From Planctomycetales bacterium (GTDB lineage: Bacteria; Planctomycetota; Planctomycetia; Isosphaerales; Isosphaeraceae), in the NCBI GenBank assembly GCA_027459775.1, contig DAIDHE010000219.1, forward strand, positions 1 through 34,609: 34,609 bases of DNA. The letters are read 5' to 3'. Of the stretch, positions 16,489 to 23,946 are shown one piece after another; position 1 is the first letter of the stretch, and every line of letters begins with the position of its first letter. A program made the position numbers and the translations under genes. Under the pieces are notes generated by a model. The model ran no database searches. It saw only the letters and a program-made list of their open reading frames with translations, and was not told the origin of the DNA.

Positions 16489-17255
16489 TGATCTGTTCAA
16501 TTGGCAAGACCGGCCTGGCGCTCGCCGTCGGCTCGGGCCTCGTGCTCGGGCTTTTGGGCTGGTCCACGAGGGCCGGCCAGACCCAGACCCAGACCCAGGC
16601 CCCGGCCAAGGGCCAGTCCAAATCGGGCGCGAACCCCGACATCAACGCCCCCTTCCGCAAGCCCAACGTCAAGAATTTCATCGCCAAGTTCGAATCGGAA
16701 GACCGCGAGATCTACGCCAAGCGGCTCGAGATCGTGAAGGCTCTCGATCTCAAGGAAGGCGAGGGCGTCGCCGACGTGGGGGCGGGGACGGGGCTGTTCA
16801 CGCGGCTCTTCGCCGAGAAGGTCGGGCCCAAGGGCAAGGTCTACGCCGTCGACGTCGCCGCCCCTTTCCTGAAACACATCGCGGACGACGCGAAAAAAAG
16901 CGGGCAGACCCAGGTCGTGACCGTGCTGGGCGCCCAAGACTCGATCAAGGTGCCGCCGGGCTCGGTCGACCTCGTCTTTCTGAGCGACGTCTATCACCAC
17001 ATCGAAAAGCCGCGCGAAGTCCTGGCCTCGATCCACGCCGCCCTGCGGCCCGGCGGCCGGCTGGTGGTGATCGATTTCGATCGCGTCGAGGGCAAGAGCT
17101 CAAGCTTCGTGCTCAAGCACATCCGCGCCAGCCAAAAGGTCTTTCGCGGCGAGATCGAGGAGGCCGGCTTTGCCCACGAACCCACGCCCAACGCCCCCAA
17201 GCTGCGCGAGAATTTCTTCCTGAAATTCCGCCGGGTCGACCGGTTGAAGCCGTGA
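16485..17255 (+). CDS. Class I SAM methyltransferase with export-type N-terminus
   Basis: The 256-residue protein contains a class I methyltransferase fold: motif I VADVGAGTG (95-103), the acidic residue after strand 2 in YAVDVA (120-125), and VDLVFLSDVYHHIEKP followed by RPGGRLVVIDF. Before this domain comes a hydrophobic helix (about residues 8-26) and a Gln/Thr-rich linker (GQTQTQTQAPAKGQ), which look like a signal peptide or anchor. SAM is cytoplasmic, so an exported methyltransferase would be unusual; anchoring with the domain inside the cell is also possible. ATG 16485 overlaps the FG-GAP stop by ATGA and follows AAAGGAG 6 bases upstream; ATG 16488 is equally in frame. Substrate unknown. 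Confidence 0.85.
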   Translation: MMICSIGKTGLALAVGSGLVLGLLGWSTRAGQTQTQTQAPAKGQSKSGANPDINAPFRKPNVKNFIAKFESEDREIYAKRLEIVKALDLKEGEGVADVGAGTGLFTRLFAEKVGPKGKVYAVDVAAPFLKHIADDAKKSGQTQVVTVLGAQDSIKVPPGSVDLVFLSDVYHHIEKPREVLASIHAALRPGGRLVVIDFDRVEGKSSSFVLKHIRASQKVFRGEIEEAGFAHEPTPNAPKLRENFFLKFRRVDRLKP

Positions 17256-17267
17256 CCCGAAACACCT

Positions 17268-17380
17268 AATCAAAGAAGTCAGGACTCATTGATGACGGAT
17301 AGAGTCAAGAAGAGGGCCAGGCTGAATTGCCCGTCATCAATGAGTCCTGACCCCTTTGATTTGATTGACCCCTTTGATTT
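17268..17380. repeat. REP-like palindromic repeat, copy 1
   Basis: This element has a perfect 20-bp inverted repeat (TCAGGACTCATTGATGACGG at 17279-17298, complement at 17331-17350) around a 32-base loop. It is followed by two tandem motifs with the core GACCCCTTTGAT. It sits between the 3' ends of two convergent genes, starting 12 bases after the methyltransferase stop and ending just before the stop of the leftward gene. A homologous copy in the same orientation lies at 19354-19471. It could fold into a stable hairpin and act as a bidirectional terminator. Confidence 0.75.
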
Positions 17381-17382
17381 CG

Positions 17383-17754
17383 TCAATCGCGGTCGGCCTT
17401 GGCGGTTTGGCGGCGGCGGAAGACGTTCCAGGTTTCGACGAATGCCTGGGTCTCGGCGTCTCGCCAGGAAAGGCCGTGCTGCTCCTCGAGCAAATTGGCC
17501 CTCTTACCCCAGCGCTCGCGCCATTCGACGGGCCATTCGGCGACCACGCCGCGATAGGCGAGCGGATGAAAGGCCAGCGATCGTGCGTCGCCCTTGGGCG
17601 CGCGTTTGCGCGACCCTGCCGGCGTTTCCTTGGCCGAAGCCCGAGGCGCGACGGACGATTCGTCCTCGTCGCCAAAATGAATCGAGAGCCGTCCTTGGAC
17701 ACTCCGCGTTCGAGGCCAACCACGGCCTCGCTTGGGCGTCCGAAGATCACTCAC
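17383..17754 (-). CDS. Small hypothetical protein
   Basis: The 123-residue frame starts with GTG at 17754, preceded by GGGAG 7 bases upstream, and ends exactly at the border of the repeat element. The first half is basic and looks disordered. The second half looks like a folded domain, with tryptophan- and arginine-rich amphipathic stretches (YRGVVAEWPVEWRERWGKR, then EEQHGLSWRDAETQAFVETW). I do not recognise the family. Overlapping frames on both strands lack a ribosome site and a protein-like composition, so I prefer this one. It is divergent from the permease. Confidence 0.6.
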   Translation of the reverse strand: MSDLRTPKRGRGWPRTRSVQGRLSIHFGDEDESSVAPRASAKETPAGSRKRAPKGDARSLAFHPLAYRGVVAEWPVEWRERWGKRANLLEEQHGLSWRDAETQAFVETWNVFRRRQTAKADRD

Positions 17755-17843
17755 CGGTAAACTCCCTCGCGCTGTCAGCTCACGTCACGAAGAATACTCC
17801 ATTCGCCAGGGTCATCCTCTGCCACGATGTTATTGTTCGTACG

Positions 17844-17872
17844 GCCCTGACGACTTTTCCAGTCGTCAGGGC
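17844..17872 (+). promoter_or_regulatory. Perfect 12-bp hairpin upstream of the permease
   Basis: GCCCTGACGACT at 17844-17855 pairs perfectly with AGTCGTCAGGGC at 17861-17872, leaving a 5-base loop. No T-run follows on the plus strand, so an intrinsic terminator is unlikely. The element lies about 70 bases before the permease start, in the gap between divergent genes, where it could be an operator or a 5' leader hairpin. No protein is known to bind it. Confidence 0.45.
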
Positions 17873-17942
17873 GGAATTCACCGAATCCTCTTGTATCTTA
17901 CCCAGGTCTCGCGGGTTTTCCAACTTTTAACGGGCGATTTGC

Positions 17943-19379
17943 ATGACGGAACCTGGAAATAGGGATGATCTTACAGCCGAAAAACCCCCACCTGGCCAGA
18001 CCATGCCAGCCGAATTCGGCCTGGGGACGGCGACGTTCCTGGTGATCGCGAGCATGGTCGGGGTGGGCGTTTTGACCACGTCGGGTTACACGGTCGCCCT
18101 CGTGGGTAGTAATCAATGGATGCTCATTCTCTGGCTTGTGGGCGGTTTGATGGCCCTCGCGGGCGCGCTCTCGCTGGCCGAGCTGTCGGCGATGTTGCCG
18201 CGAACCGGGGGTGATTATGTGTATCTGCATGAGGCCTATGGTCCGTTGCCGGCGTTTCTCTCGGGCTGGGTGTCGTTCTTGATCGGCTTTGCGTGCCCCA
18301 CCGCGGCGGCCGCCTATGGCTCGGCGAAGTATTTGCGAGCGCCCTTCTTTGGATCGGGGCCGGGGACCATCCTCCTGGAGAAGGGGGTCGCGACGGCGCT
18401 CATCCTGGCGTTCTGCGTGATTCACTCGCGGGGTCGCTCGGGCTCGGCTCGGGTGCAGGTCGCGATCACGGTCTTCAAGCTGGCGGTCCTGGGCGTGTTC
18501 GCCCTGGCCGGTCTGGCAGTCGGGTATCCGCGTTACGCGAATCTGCTCGACCCCACTCCGCTCAGTTTCCCGGTGGTTGTGGTCATGATGTCGTCGATGG
18601 TTTACATCTCTTACGCTTACGTGGGCTGGAACGCGGCGTCGTATCTCGCGGGCGAGATCAGGAACCCCGCCGTGCTGCTCCCGCGCGCCATCCTGATGGG
18701 GACGGGCGGGGTGGTGGTGCTTTATCTGTTCCTGAACATAGTCTATGGACTCGCACTTTCGGCCTCGGACGTCAAAGAAATCATCGCCGACCCCCAAAAC
18801 ACCCAGAAGCTCGACGCCGTCGCCCCCATCGCCGAGCTGGCGGCCAAGCGGCTGTTCGGGCCGGGGCTGTCGGCCGCCTTCAGCGTGGTCGTGGGGCTGA
18901 TGCTCTTTTCGACCTTGAGCGCCTACATCCTGGTCGGCCCGCGGGTGGTGTACGCGATGGCGGCGGCGGGACAGTTCCCGGCCTTCGCCGCCCGGCTCAC
19001 CCATGACACCCAGACCCCGGCCGTCGCCACCGTGCTCCAGACCGCCGTCGCCCTCGCCTTGCTCTGGACCGGCTCGTACGAAAGCCTGGTCGTCTACGCC
19101 TCGGTCGGCCTCTCGCTCTTTTCGATGCTGGCCATCAGCTCGATTTACGTCCTCAGATGGCGCAGGCCGATCTTGCCGCGCCCGTTTCGCTGCCCGTTCT
19201 ATCCGCTCACGCCCGCGCTTTTCCTGGTCCCGACCGCATTCCTGGTCGTTGCCGTCTATTACGAGCGCCCACTCGTCTCGACCTACGCCGTCGTCAGCAT
19301 TCTCGCCGGCGTGCCCATCTACTACGTGGGCGGCTTTGGCGGACGATCGGAACAAATCAAAGGGGTCAGGACTCATTGA
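17943..19379 (+). CDS. APC superfamily amino acid permease
   Basis: The 478-residue protein has about twelve membrane helices and the APC amino acid/polyamine/organocation layout. The first helix has the glycine-containing motif FLVIASMVGVGVLTTSGYTV, followed by the family pattern LSLAELSAMLPRTGGDYVYL in the helix 2-3 region. Members exchange or import amino acids with protons or other solutes; the substrate cannot be predicted. The start at ATG 17943 has no strong ribosome site. The last nine residues (EQIKGVRTH) and the stop codon come from the REP-like repeat at 19354-19471, so the native C-terminus has probably been replaced or extended by repeat insertion. It is a single gene. Confidence 0.9.
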   Translation: MTEPGNRDDLTAEKPPPGQTMPAEFGLGTATFLVIASMVGVGVLTTSGYTVALVGSNQWMLILWLVGGLMALAGALSLAELSAMLPRTGGDYVYLHEAYGPLPAFLSGWVSFLIGFACPTAAAAYGSAKYLRAPFFGSGPGTILLEKGVATALILAFCVIHSRGRSGSARVQVAITVFKLAVLGVFALAGLAVGYPRYANLLDPTPLSFPVVVVMMSSMVYISYAYVGWNAASYLAGEIRNPAVLLPRAILMGTGGVVVLYLFLNIVYGLALSASDVKEIIADPQNTQKLDAVAPIAELAAKRLFGPGLSAAFSVVVGLMLFSTLSAYILVGPRVVYAMAAAGQFPAFAARLTHDTQTPAVATVLQTAVALALLWTGSYESLVVYASVGLSLFSMLAISSIYVLRWRRPILPRPFRCPFYPLTPALFLVPTAFLVVAVYYERPLVSTYAVVSILAGVPIYYVGGFGGRSEQIKGVRTH

Positions 19380-19471
19380 CGCCGGACGGCGTCAATGAGA
19401 GGGTTAGGTTGATTTGCCAGGCATCGATGAGTCTCGACCCCTTTGATGTATTGACCCCTTTGATTTGTTTC
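19354..19471. repeat. REP-like palindromic repeat, copy 2
   Basis: This is the homologue of the element at 17268-17380, in the same orientation and with the same internal order: left arm AAATCAAAGGGGTCAGGACT, a loop related to that of copy 1, an imperfect right arm, then two tandem CCCCTTTGAT motifs. The copies start about 2.1 kb apart. The arms here are less perfectly paired than in copy 1. The left end lies inside the permease frame and supplies its stop codon. Confidence 0.75.
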
Positions 19472-19500
19472 GCTACAGAACGCCCGGGCGTCTCCAGGGA

Positions 19501-19854
19501 GGGCGAGGCTGGGGTGGTGAAAAAATGATCGTGACGGGCCTTTTCCTTGATCCCGGTTTCGTTGCGATGGTCAGGCCGGGGATCGACCCGTTTCCGTTGG
19601 TCGCGTCCGGACCCTCACCCGGCCTTCGGCCACCCTCTCCCGGAGGGAGAGGGTCATGGGTTGATCCTTCTCCCCGCGGGAGAAGGTGCCGCGCAGCGGC
19701 GGATGAGGGGGGCCGTGGCAGGGAACCGGCCGCCACGAGGTCCAATAGGTGACGGCGCTCTTGATCTCGTTCCATTCGCGCGACAAAACCCCCGAGACGG
19801 CGTGCCCACGAAAACCATGGTCAAGACCAACTTTTCACCACCCCAGCCTCGCCC
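19501..19854. repeat. Inverted repeat pair around tandem hairpins (MITE-like)
   Basis: The 23 bases at 19501-19523 (beginning GGGCGAGGCTGGGGTGG) recur exactly as the reverse complement at 19832-19854. Weaker similarity extends outward from both ends, so the imperfect arms are roughly 50-60 bases. Between them lie two strong hairpins: ACCCTCTCC/GGAGAGGGT at 19632-19654 and CCTTCTCCC/GGGAGAAGG at 19666-19686. There is no transposase. The layout resembles a small non-autonomous element or a composite of intergenic repeats. Confidence 0.55.
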
Positions 19855-20188
19855 ACCCCGAGGGCGTCCGAAGGGACGAGCGGCTCTCTTCCGTGCACCA
19901 GCCAGGCCGCATCTCAATGGTGAAATCGCGGCAGCGGTATCGACTCTTGTAATCCTTACAATCGCCCCGCGCCTCACGATCGGAATCGTTCGGACGTCCG
20001 AGAGCCTTTGCCGTGGGCGGGTTGCGGCGGATTCGCGGCCGCGATCGGGGCCCGAATCGCGGCTTGGCGCGCGGCTTGCAGCTTTCAAACTCAGAAGATC
20101 CGCCCGCTTCGCGCCAAACCCTCAAGATCGGCATAGAGCGAACGGAGACTTGAGGAAATCGTCCGAGATCTGGCTTTTCGCGGACGAG

Positions 20189-20203
20189 CCAATGTTACAT
20201 TGG
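20189..20203 (+). promoter_or_regulatory. 15-bp palindrome CCAATGTTACATTGG
   Basis: Two perfect 7-base arms surround one central base, the symmetry expected for a dimeric regulator site. It lies about 210 bases upstream of the YTV gene in otherwise GC-rich DNA, where its AT-rich core stands out. No regulator can be assigned. Confidence 0.35.
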
Positions 20204-20222
20204 AATTGAGAATCCGCGAGCG

Positions 20223-20254
20223 GCCCGCGCAATTACTCTCTATCGAGCGCGGGC
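20223..20254 (+). promoter_or_regulatory. Hairpin in the probable leader of the YTV gene
   Basis: GCCCGCGC at 20223-20230 pairs with GCGCGGGC at 20247-20254 across a 16-base loop. If transcription starts near the palindrome just upstream, this would fall in an untranslated leader of about 200 bases. No riboswitch family is recognised. Confidence 0.3.
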
Positions 20255-20412
20255 GGTCGTGGAGTTGAGTCTTTCTTGAAGGTCCGATGCGCCGTCGCGC
20301 GACGCGAGTGGTCGCGAGGGAGAGGACGGCCGGCTGCTCTCTTCAACCGAGGCATCACTAGCAGAGGCGATCGACGACAGGGACGCCCGAGATTTCGCCC
20401 CAGGAGTTACCG

Positions 20413-21981
20413 ATGATTGGGATCACGAAAATCACCCGGGGGGTCGCCGCCGCGATCGTGGGGGTCGCCGTCCTGGCGACCGCGCCCGCCGCGCGCGCGA
20501 CCTATGGCGGAGGCGCGTGCCACTCATGCGCGCCGGCCCCCGTCATGGCGACCACGTACGAGGTCGTCACCCTTCAGCCTCAGGTCGAAACCGTCTACCA
20601 GACGGTCTACGAGACGGTCTACGAAAACGAGCCCACCACGGTGCTCGAGACCCGCTACCGCCTCGAATACCGCAACGAGGACTACACGGTCATGCGGCCG
20701 GTGACCGAGACCTCGTACGTCGCGCGCCCCTACACGGTCTCGAAGCCGGTCTACAAGACGGTGAACCACGAGCGCAAGTACACGGTCATGAAGCCCGTCT
20801 ACCAGACCGAAAGCCGCGAACGGCGCTATACCGTGCAAAAGCCGGTCTACCAGACCGTCAACCACGAGCGCAGGTATACCGTCTATCGGCCGGTCGTCAC
20901 CACCGAGCAGCTCGAGCGCAGGTATACCGTCCGCAAGCCGGTCTATCAGACCGAAAACCGCGAGCGCCGCTACACCGTCTCGCGCCCCGTCTACGAGACC
21001 GAGAAACGCGAGCGCAGGTATAGCGTCATGAAGCCGGTCTACCAGACCGAAAGCCGCGAGCGCAGGTATACGGTCATGAAGCCCGTCTACGAGACCTCGA
21101 TGGTTGAGCAGCCCTACACGGTCTGCCGGCCCGTCACGACCGTCCGCCAGCAGACGATCGAGTGCGGCCATTACGAGAGGCAGTACGAGATGGTTCCGGG
21201 CCCGATCGTCGAGCGGCGGATGCGCGTGCCGGTCCAGGAGACGACGTGCGATGAATGCGGCCTGGGCTCGTGCCTGCATCGGCGCCAGCGAGTGACGGCG
21301 ACCGTCGCCGTGCAGTGCCCGCCGCGGATGGTCCGCCGCCGCGTCTTCGTCTCGCAGCCCGTCACCCGCGAGATCGCCGAAACCCGCTACGTCCGCGAGA
21401 CCATGGTCCGCCAGGTTCCGGTCACCCGCTGCCGTTACGTCGCCGAGGAACGGGTCGAGGCCGTCCCCGTCACCACCTGCCGCTACGTCGCCGAGGAACA
21501 CGTCGACCCCTACGAGGTCCGCACCTGCCGCTACGTCGCCGAGGAGCGGGTCGAGACGGTCCCCGTCACCACCTGCCAATACGTGAGCGAGGAACGGGTC
21601 GAGCCTTACCAGGTCAGGCGCTGCGAGATGAAGGCCGAGGAACGGGTCGAATCGGTTCCCGTCACCACATGCTCGTATGTCGCCGAGGAGCACGTCGAGC
21701 CGTATCAGGTCCGCACCTGCCAGCTCGTTCGCGAGGAGCGGGTCGAGACGGTTCCCGTGACCGAGTGCGAATATGTCAGGGAAGAGCACGTCGAGCGGAT
21801 CCCGGTGACGACCTGCCGGATGGTCGCCGAGACCCGTTCGCGGCAGGTCGCGGTGAGCGTTCCCGAGCAAGTTCCCGTGACCGTGACCCGCTGCGTGGCC
21901 CGGGTCGTGCCGCGGCAAATCGCCGTCCAGCGGACCACGCTGGTCCCGGTCGTCACGCCCGCGTGCGCGATCTGCAATTGA
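20413..21981 (+). CDS. YTV-family repeat protein of the cell envelope
   Basis: The 522-residue protein has a signal peptide (cleavage near residue 29, after AARA) and two repeat blocks. Residues 91-234 form nine 16-residue units of the type YTVxKPVYQTExRERR. Residues 335-478 form nine further 16-residue units of the type VPVTTCxYVAEERVEP, placing cysteines at 340, 356, 372 and so on to 468, exactly 16 apart. YTV proteins were described as cysteine-rich cell-wall proteins of planctomycetes, so the likely role is structural, with disulfide cross-linking. ATG 20413 follows CAGGAG. The 48-base DNA periodicity makes the gene prone to unit gain or loss. An intrinsic terminator follows at 22010-22056. 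Confidence 0.85.
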   Translation: MIGITKITRGVAAAIVGVAVLATAPAARATYGGGACHSCAPAPVMATTYEVVTLQPQVETVYQTVYETVYENEPTTVLETRYRLEYRNEDYTVMRPVTETSYVARPYTVSKPVYKTVNHERKYTVMKPVYQTESRERRYTVQKPVYQTVNHERRYTVYRPVVTTEQLERRYTVRKPVYQTENRERRYTVSRPVYETEKRERRYSVMKPVYQTESRERRYTVMKPVYETSMVEQPYTVCRPVTTVRQQTIECGHYERQYEMVPGPIVERRMRVPVQETTCDECGLGSCLHRRQRVTATVAVQCPPRMVRRRVFVSQPVTREIAETRYVRETMVRQVPVTRCRYVAEERVEAVPVTTCRYVAEEHVDPYEVRTCRYVAEERVETVPVTTCQYVSEERVEPYQVRRCEMKAEERVESVPVTTCSYVAEEHVEPYQVRTCQLVREERVETVPVTECEYVREEHVERIPVTTCRMVAETRSRQVAVSVPEQVPVTVTRCVARVVPRQIAVQRTTLVPVVTPACAICN

Positions 21982-22009
21982 ACCGTCCCCGCGACGATCC
22001 CGCGAAACA

Positions 22010-22056
22010 CCAGGCGGCGCGCTCCGTTTTTCGGAGTACGCCGCCTGGTTCGTTTT
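22010..22056 (+). terminator. Intrinsic terminator after the YTV gene
   Basis: CCAGGCGGCG at 22010-22019 pairs with CGCCGCCTGG at 22040-22049. A second inner stem, CTCCG/CGGAG, has a T-rich loop, and TTCGTTTT follows. It begins 28 bases after the YTV stop and separates that gene from the cytochrome gene. A TATAAT at 22091-22096 just beyond may be the -10 box of the next gene, although no good -35 is visible. Confidence 0.75.
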
Positions 22057-22135
22057 GAGAGGGTTCGTGCCAGCCGCGGGCTCGGCCGCCTATAATCGGT
22101 GCGTCGACGGGTGGCCGATCGGGGTTCCGTCGGCG

Positions 22136-22555
22136 ATGGGAATGCGATTCTGGTCGCGGGCGAGCGAGATTCGACGTCTGCTGGGGTTCGCGACCGCGTT
22201 TGTGATCGGATTATCCCTCTTGGTGCTCTGGTCGAAGCGCGGACCGGCGGTTCCGCGCCCGGACGCCGCCCCCGCGAACGGCAGCGCCGAGGCCGATCGC
22301 CTGGTCGAGCAGGACTCGAAGGTTTTCGCCGCCGAAGGCCAGCGCCTGATCGATGCCAAACGCCTGGTACTGGGCCGGGCGCTGCTCGAGACCGCGCGGC
22401 GGCTTGACCCGGCGAACTCCGTCGCGCGACAGGCGCTCGATGCACTTCACGACAGGCGCTCGATGCACTTCAGTCGCAGGCAACCCTCGCCATCGGCGCG
22501 GATCGAACGGCCCAAGGCGAAGCCGCCAGCCGGGTCGAATCGTTGCTGCGCGTGA
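22136..22555 (+). pseudogene. 5' part of frameshifted TPR/multihaem cytochrome gene
   Basis: The frame encodes a short cytoplasmic stretch, one membrane helix (LLGFATAFVIGLSLLVLW), a polar linker and a helical TPR-like region (LIDAKRLVLGRALLETARRL) up to ARQALDAL. The translation then turns into unrelated residues and stops at 22555. The cause is visible: the 23 bases at 22427-22449 are repeated at 22450-22472. With one copy removed, the frame continues as ALQSQATLAIG and on into RVESLLRVKGG, joining the haem-binding frame at 22543. The start is ATG 22136 or 22142; neither has a strong ribosome site. As sequenced, the product is truncated before any haem site. Confidence 0.7.
22427..22472 (+). 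repeat. 23-bp exact tandem duplication causing a frameshift
   Basis: Two identical adjacent copies of a 23-base unit (22427-22449 and 22450-22472, starting CGACAGGCGCTCGATG) lie inside the cytochrome gene. Because 23 is not a multiple of three, the extra copy shifts the frame. Flanking bases differ on both sides, so the unit is exactly 23 bases. Replication slippage could create or remove it. Confidence 0.9.
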
Positions 22556-23874
22556 AGGGAGGCGAGCCCCTGGCCGCGCTCGCTCTCGGCCTGGCGAGCG
22601 CGGCCCCACACCCCGACCAGGAGCTCGAGCTGCTCGATCGCCTCGAGTTCTTGAATCACGACCGCGTGCGCGACCTGAAGTCCCCGAACGACGCCGTCAA
22701 ACTGGTCGCCCGGCTCTTGCTCGAATGCGGGCGGACGGATGACGCGAAGGGGCTGCTCGAGGGCGTGGTCAAAGACCCAGGCGCGGTCGACCGCGAGGCG
22801 TATTGGCTGCTGTCGCGCGTCCATCTCGCGCGCGACGAATCGGACCAGGCCGACGCCGCCCTGGCAAGGGCCGACGGCTGGGGCGGCGATGGTCGCGGAG
22901 GCGCCGAGCCCGCGCCGTTCGTGGGCTCGCGCAAGTGCGCCGAGTGCCATCGGACGCTCACTCGCGAACAGCAGCACCAGAGCCGCCACTCGACGACCCT
23001 GGCGGCGGGCGAGTCGCTTGGCCAGGCGCGGCTGCCCGGGCGGCCCGTCCCGGACCCCATGATCCCCGGCCTCGAGCACCGATTCACCCGCGACCCCACC
23101 GGCCGGATCGAGGTCGAATCGCGGCTGAACGACCGCGTCGTGAAGGCGGTCGTGGAGTACGCCGTCGGCTCGGGCCGGCACGGAATCACGATGGTGGCGC
23201 GCGACCAGGCGGGGGTCGAGCGGCAGTTGCGGGTGTCGTATCTGCGATCGATCGACGGCTGGGGCGAGACCAAGGGAATCAGCACGATCACGCGAGACGA
23301 CGGAGAGCAGTTGGGTCTGGGCCTGTCTCCCGAGACGGTCAGCCGCTGCCTGCACTGCCACGCGACCTGGTTTCGCGCGGTCGACCTCCGCCGCGCGGGC
23401 CCGCGCGGACCCGAGGCTTTAGACCATGGCATCGGCTGTGAGCGCTGTCACGGCCCGGGGCTCAATCATGTGAAGTCCGCCCTGACTGGCTTCGCGGAGT
23501 CGGCGATCGCGCTGGGGACGGCCAGTACGGCGGCCGCGCGACTCGCTTCGTGTTATGAGTGTCACGCCGCCGACGCCACCCTCAGACCCAGCGACCCCGA
23601 ATTCACCCGCGCCCAGGGAACGACACTCCAGTACAGCCGGTGCTTCACCGCCGCCAAGGACCGTTTTGACTGCACCACCTGCCACGACCCTCACCAGATC
23701 CTCGACGAATCCGCCGCCCACTACGAGGCCAGATGCCTTGAGTGCCACGCCTCGAAAACCCCGTGCCCGGTCAACCCCCGCTCCGGCTGTATCGCCTGCC
23801 ACATGCCCCGGGTCGACGATCCCTCGCGAAAGACGAAATACACCGACCATCACATCCGCGTGCATCGTGAATGA
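22543..23874 (+). CDS. Multihaem c-type cytochrome, 3' part of the split gene
   Basis: The frame codes 443 residues with seven CXXCH haem motifs, at residues 132-136, 269-273, 299-303, 337-341, 377-381, 398-402 and 416-420, preceded by a helical TPR-like region. Arrangement and length resemble multihaem cytochromes of the c554/MHC type that move electrons outside the cytoplasmic membrane; the electron partners are unknown. No ribosome site precedes the TTG at 22543, and the membrane anchor needed for export lies in the upstream frame. So this part is probably not made correctly unless the 23-bp duplication is absent or reverted. Restored, the protein would run from about 22136 to 23874, roughly 570 residues. 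Confidence 0.8.
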   Translation: MLRVKGGEPLAALALGLASAAPHPDQELELLDRLEFLNHDRVRDLKSPNDAVKLVARLLLECGRTDDAKGLLEGVVKDPGAVDREAYWLLSRVHLARDESDQADAALARADGWGGDGRGGAEPAPFVGSRKCAECHRTLTREQQHQSRHSTTLAAGESLGQARLPGRPVPDPMIPGLEHRFTRDPTGRIEVESRLNDRVVKAVVEYAVGSGRHGITMVARDQAGVERQLRVSYLRSIDGWGETKGISTITRDDGEQLGLGLSPETVSRCLHCHATWFRAVDLRRAGPRGPEALDHGIGCERCHGPGLNHVKSALTGFAESAIALGTASTAAARLASCYECHAADATLRPSDPEFTRAQGTTLQYSRCFTAAKDRFDCTTCHDPHQILDESAAHYEARCLECHASKTPCPVNPRSGCIACHMPRVDDPSRKTKYTDHHIRVHRE

Positions 23875-23946
23875 GCGGCCGGGCGCGAAGAAGATCGCAC
23901 GACGAGGTTCGAGGGAAGGGCGTCGGGTAGGTCGTCGGTCGAGCGA

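Larger units (their letters stand above)
19472..20412. other. Repeat-rich intergenic region without a gene
   Basis: About 940 bases between the permease repeat and the YTV gene contain no frame that looks coding. They hold a pair of inverted repeats at 19501-19854 with two hairpins between them. Further right are a 15-bp palindrome at 20189-20203 and a hairpin at 20223-20254. The stretch from about 19880 to 20180 shows nothing I can identify. Confidence 0.6.

Noticed and set aside
17898-19376. 492-residue minus-strand frame over the permease
   Set aside because: It is a charged low-complexity shadow of a clearly recognisable APC permease.
17268-19471. Composite transposon bounded by the two repeats
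   Set aside because: There is no transposase between the copies and no target-site duplication that I can see. The repeats look like REP-type intergenic elements.
20685-21846. Possible CRISPR-like array because of 48-base periodicity
   Set aside because: The units are tandem coding repeats without unique spacers and translate to conserved 16-residue motifs.
20524-21918. 464-residue minus-strand repeat protein
   Set aside because: It is the antisense reading of the YTV repeats. Its regularity follows from the 48-base DNA period.
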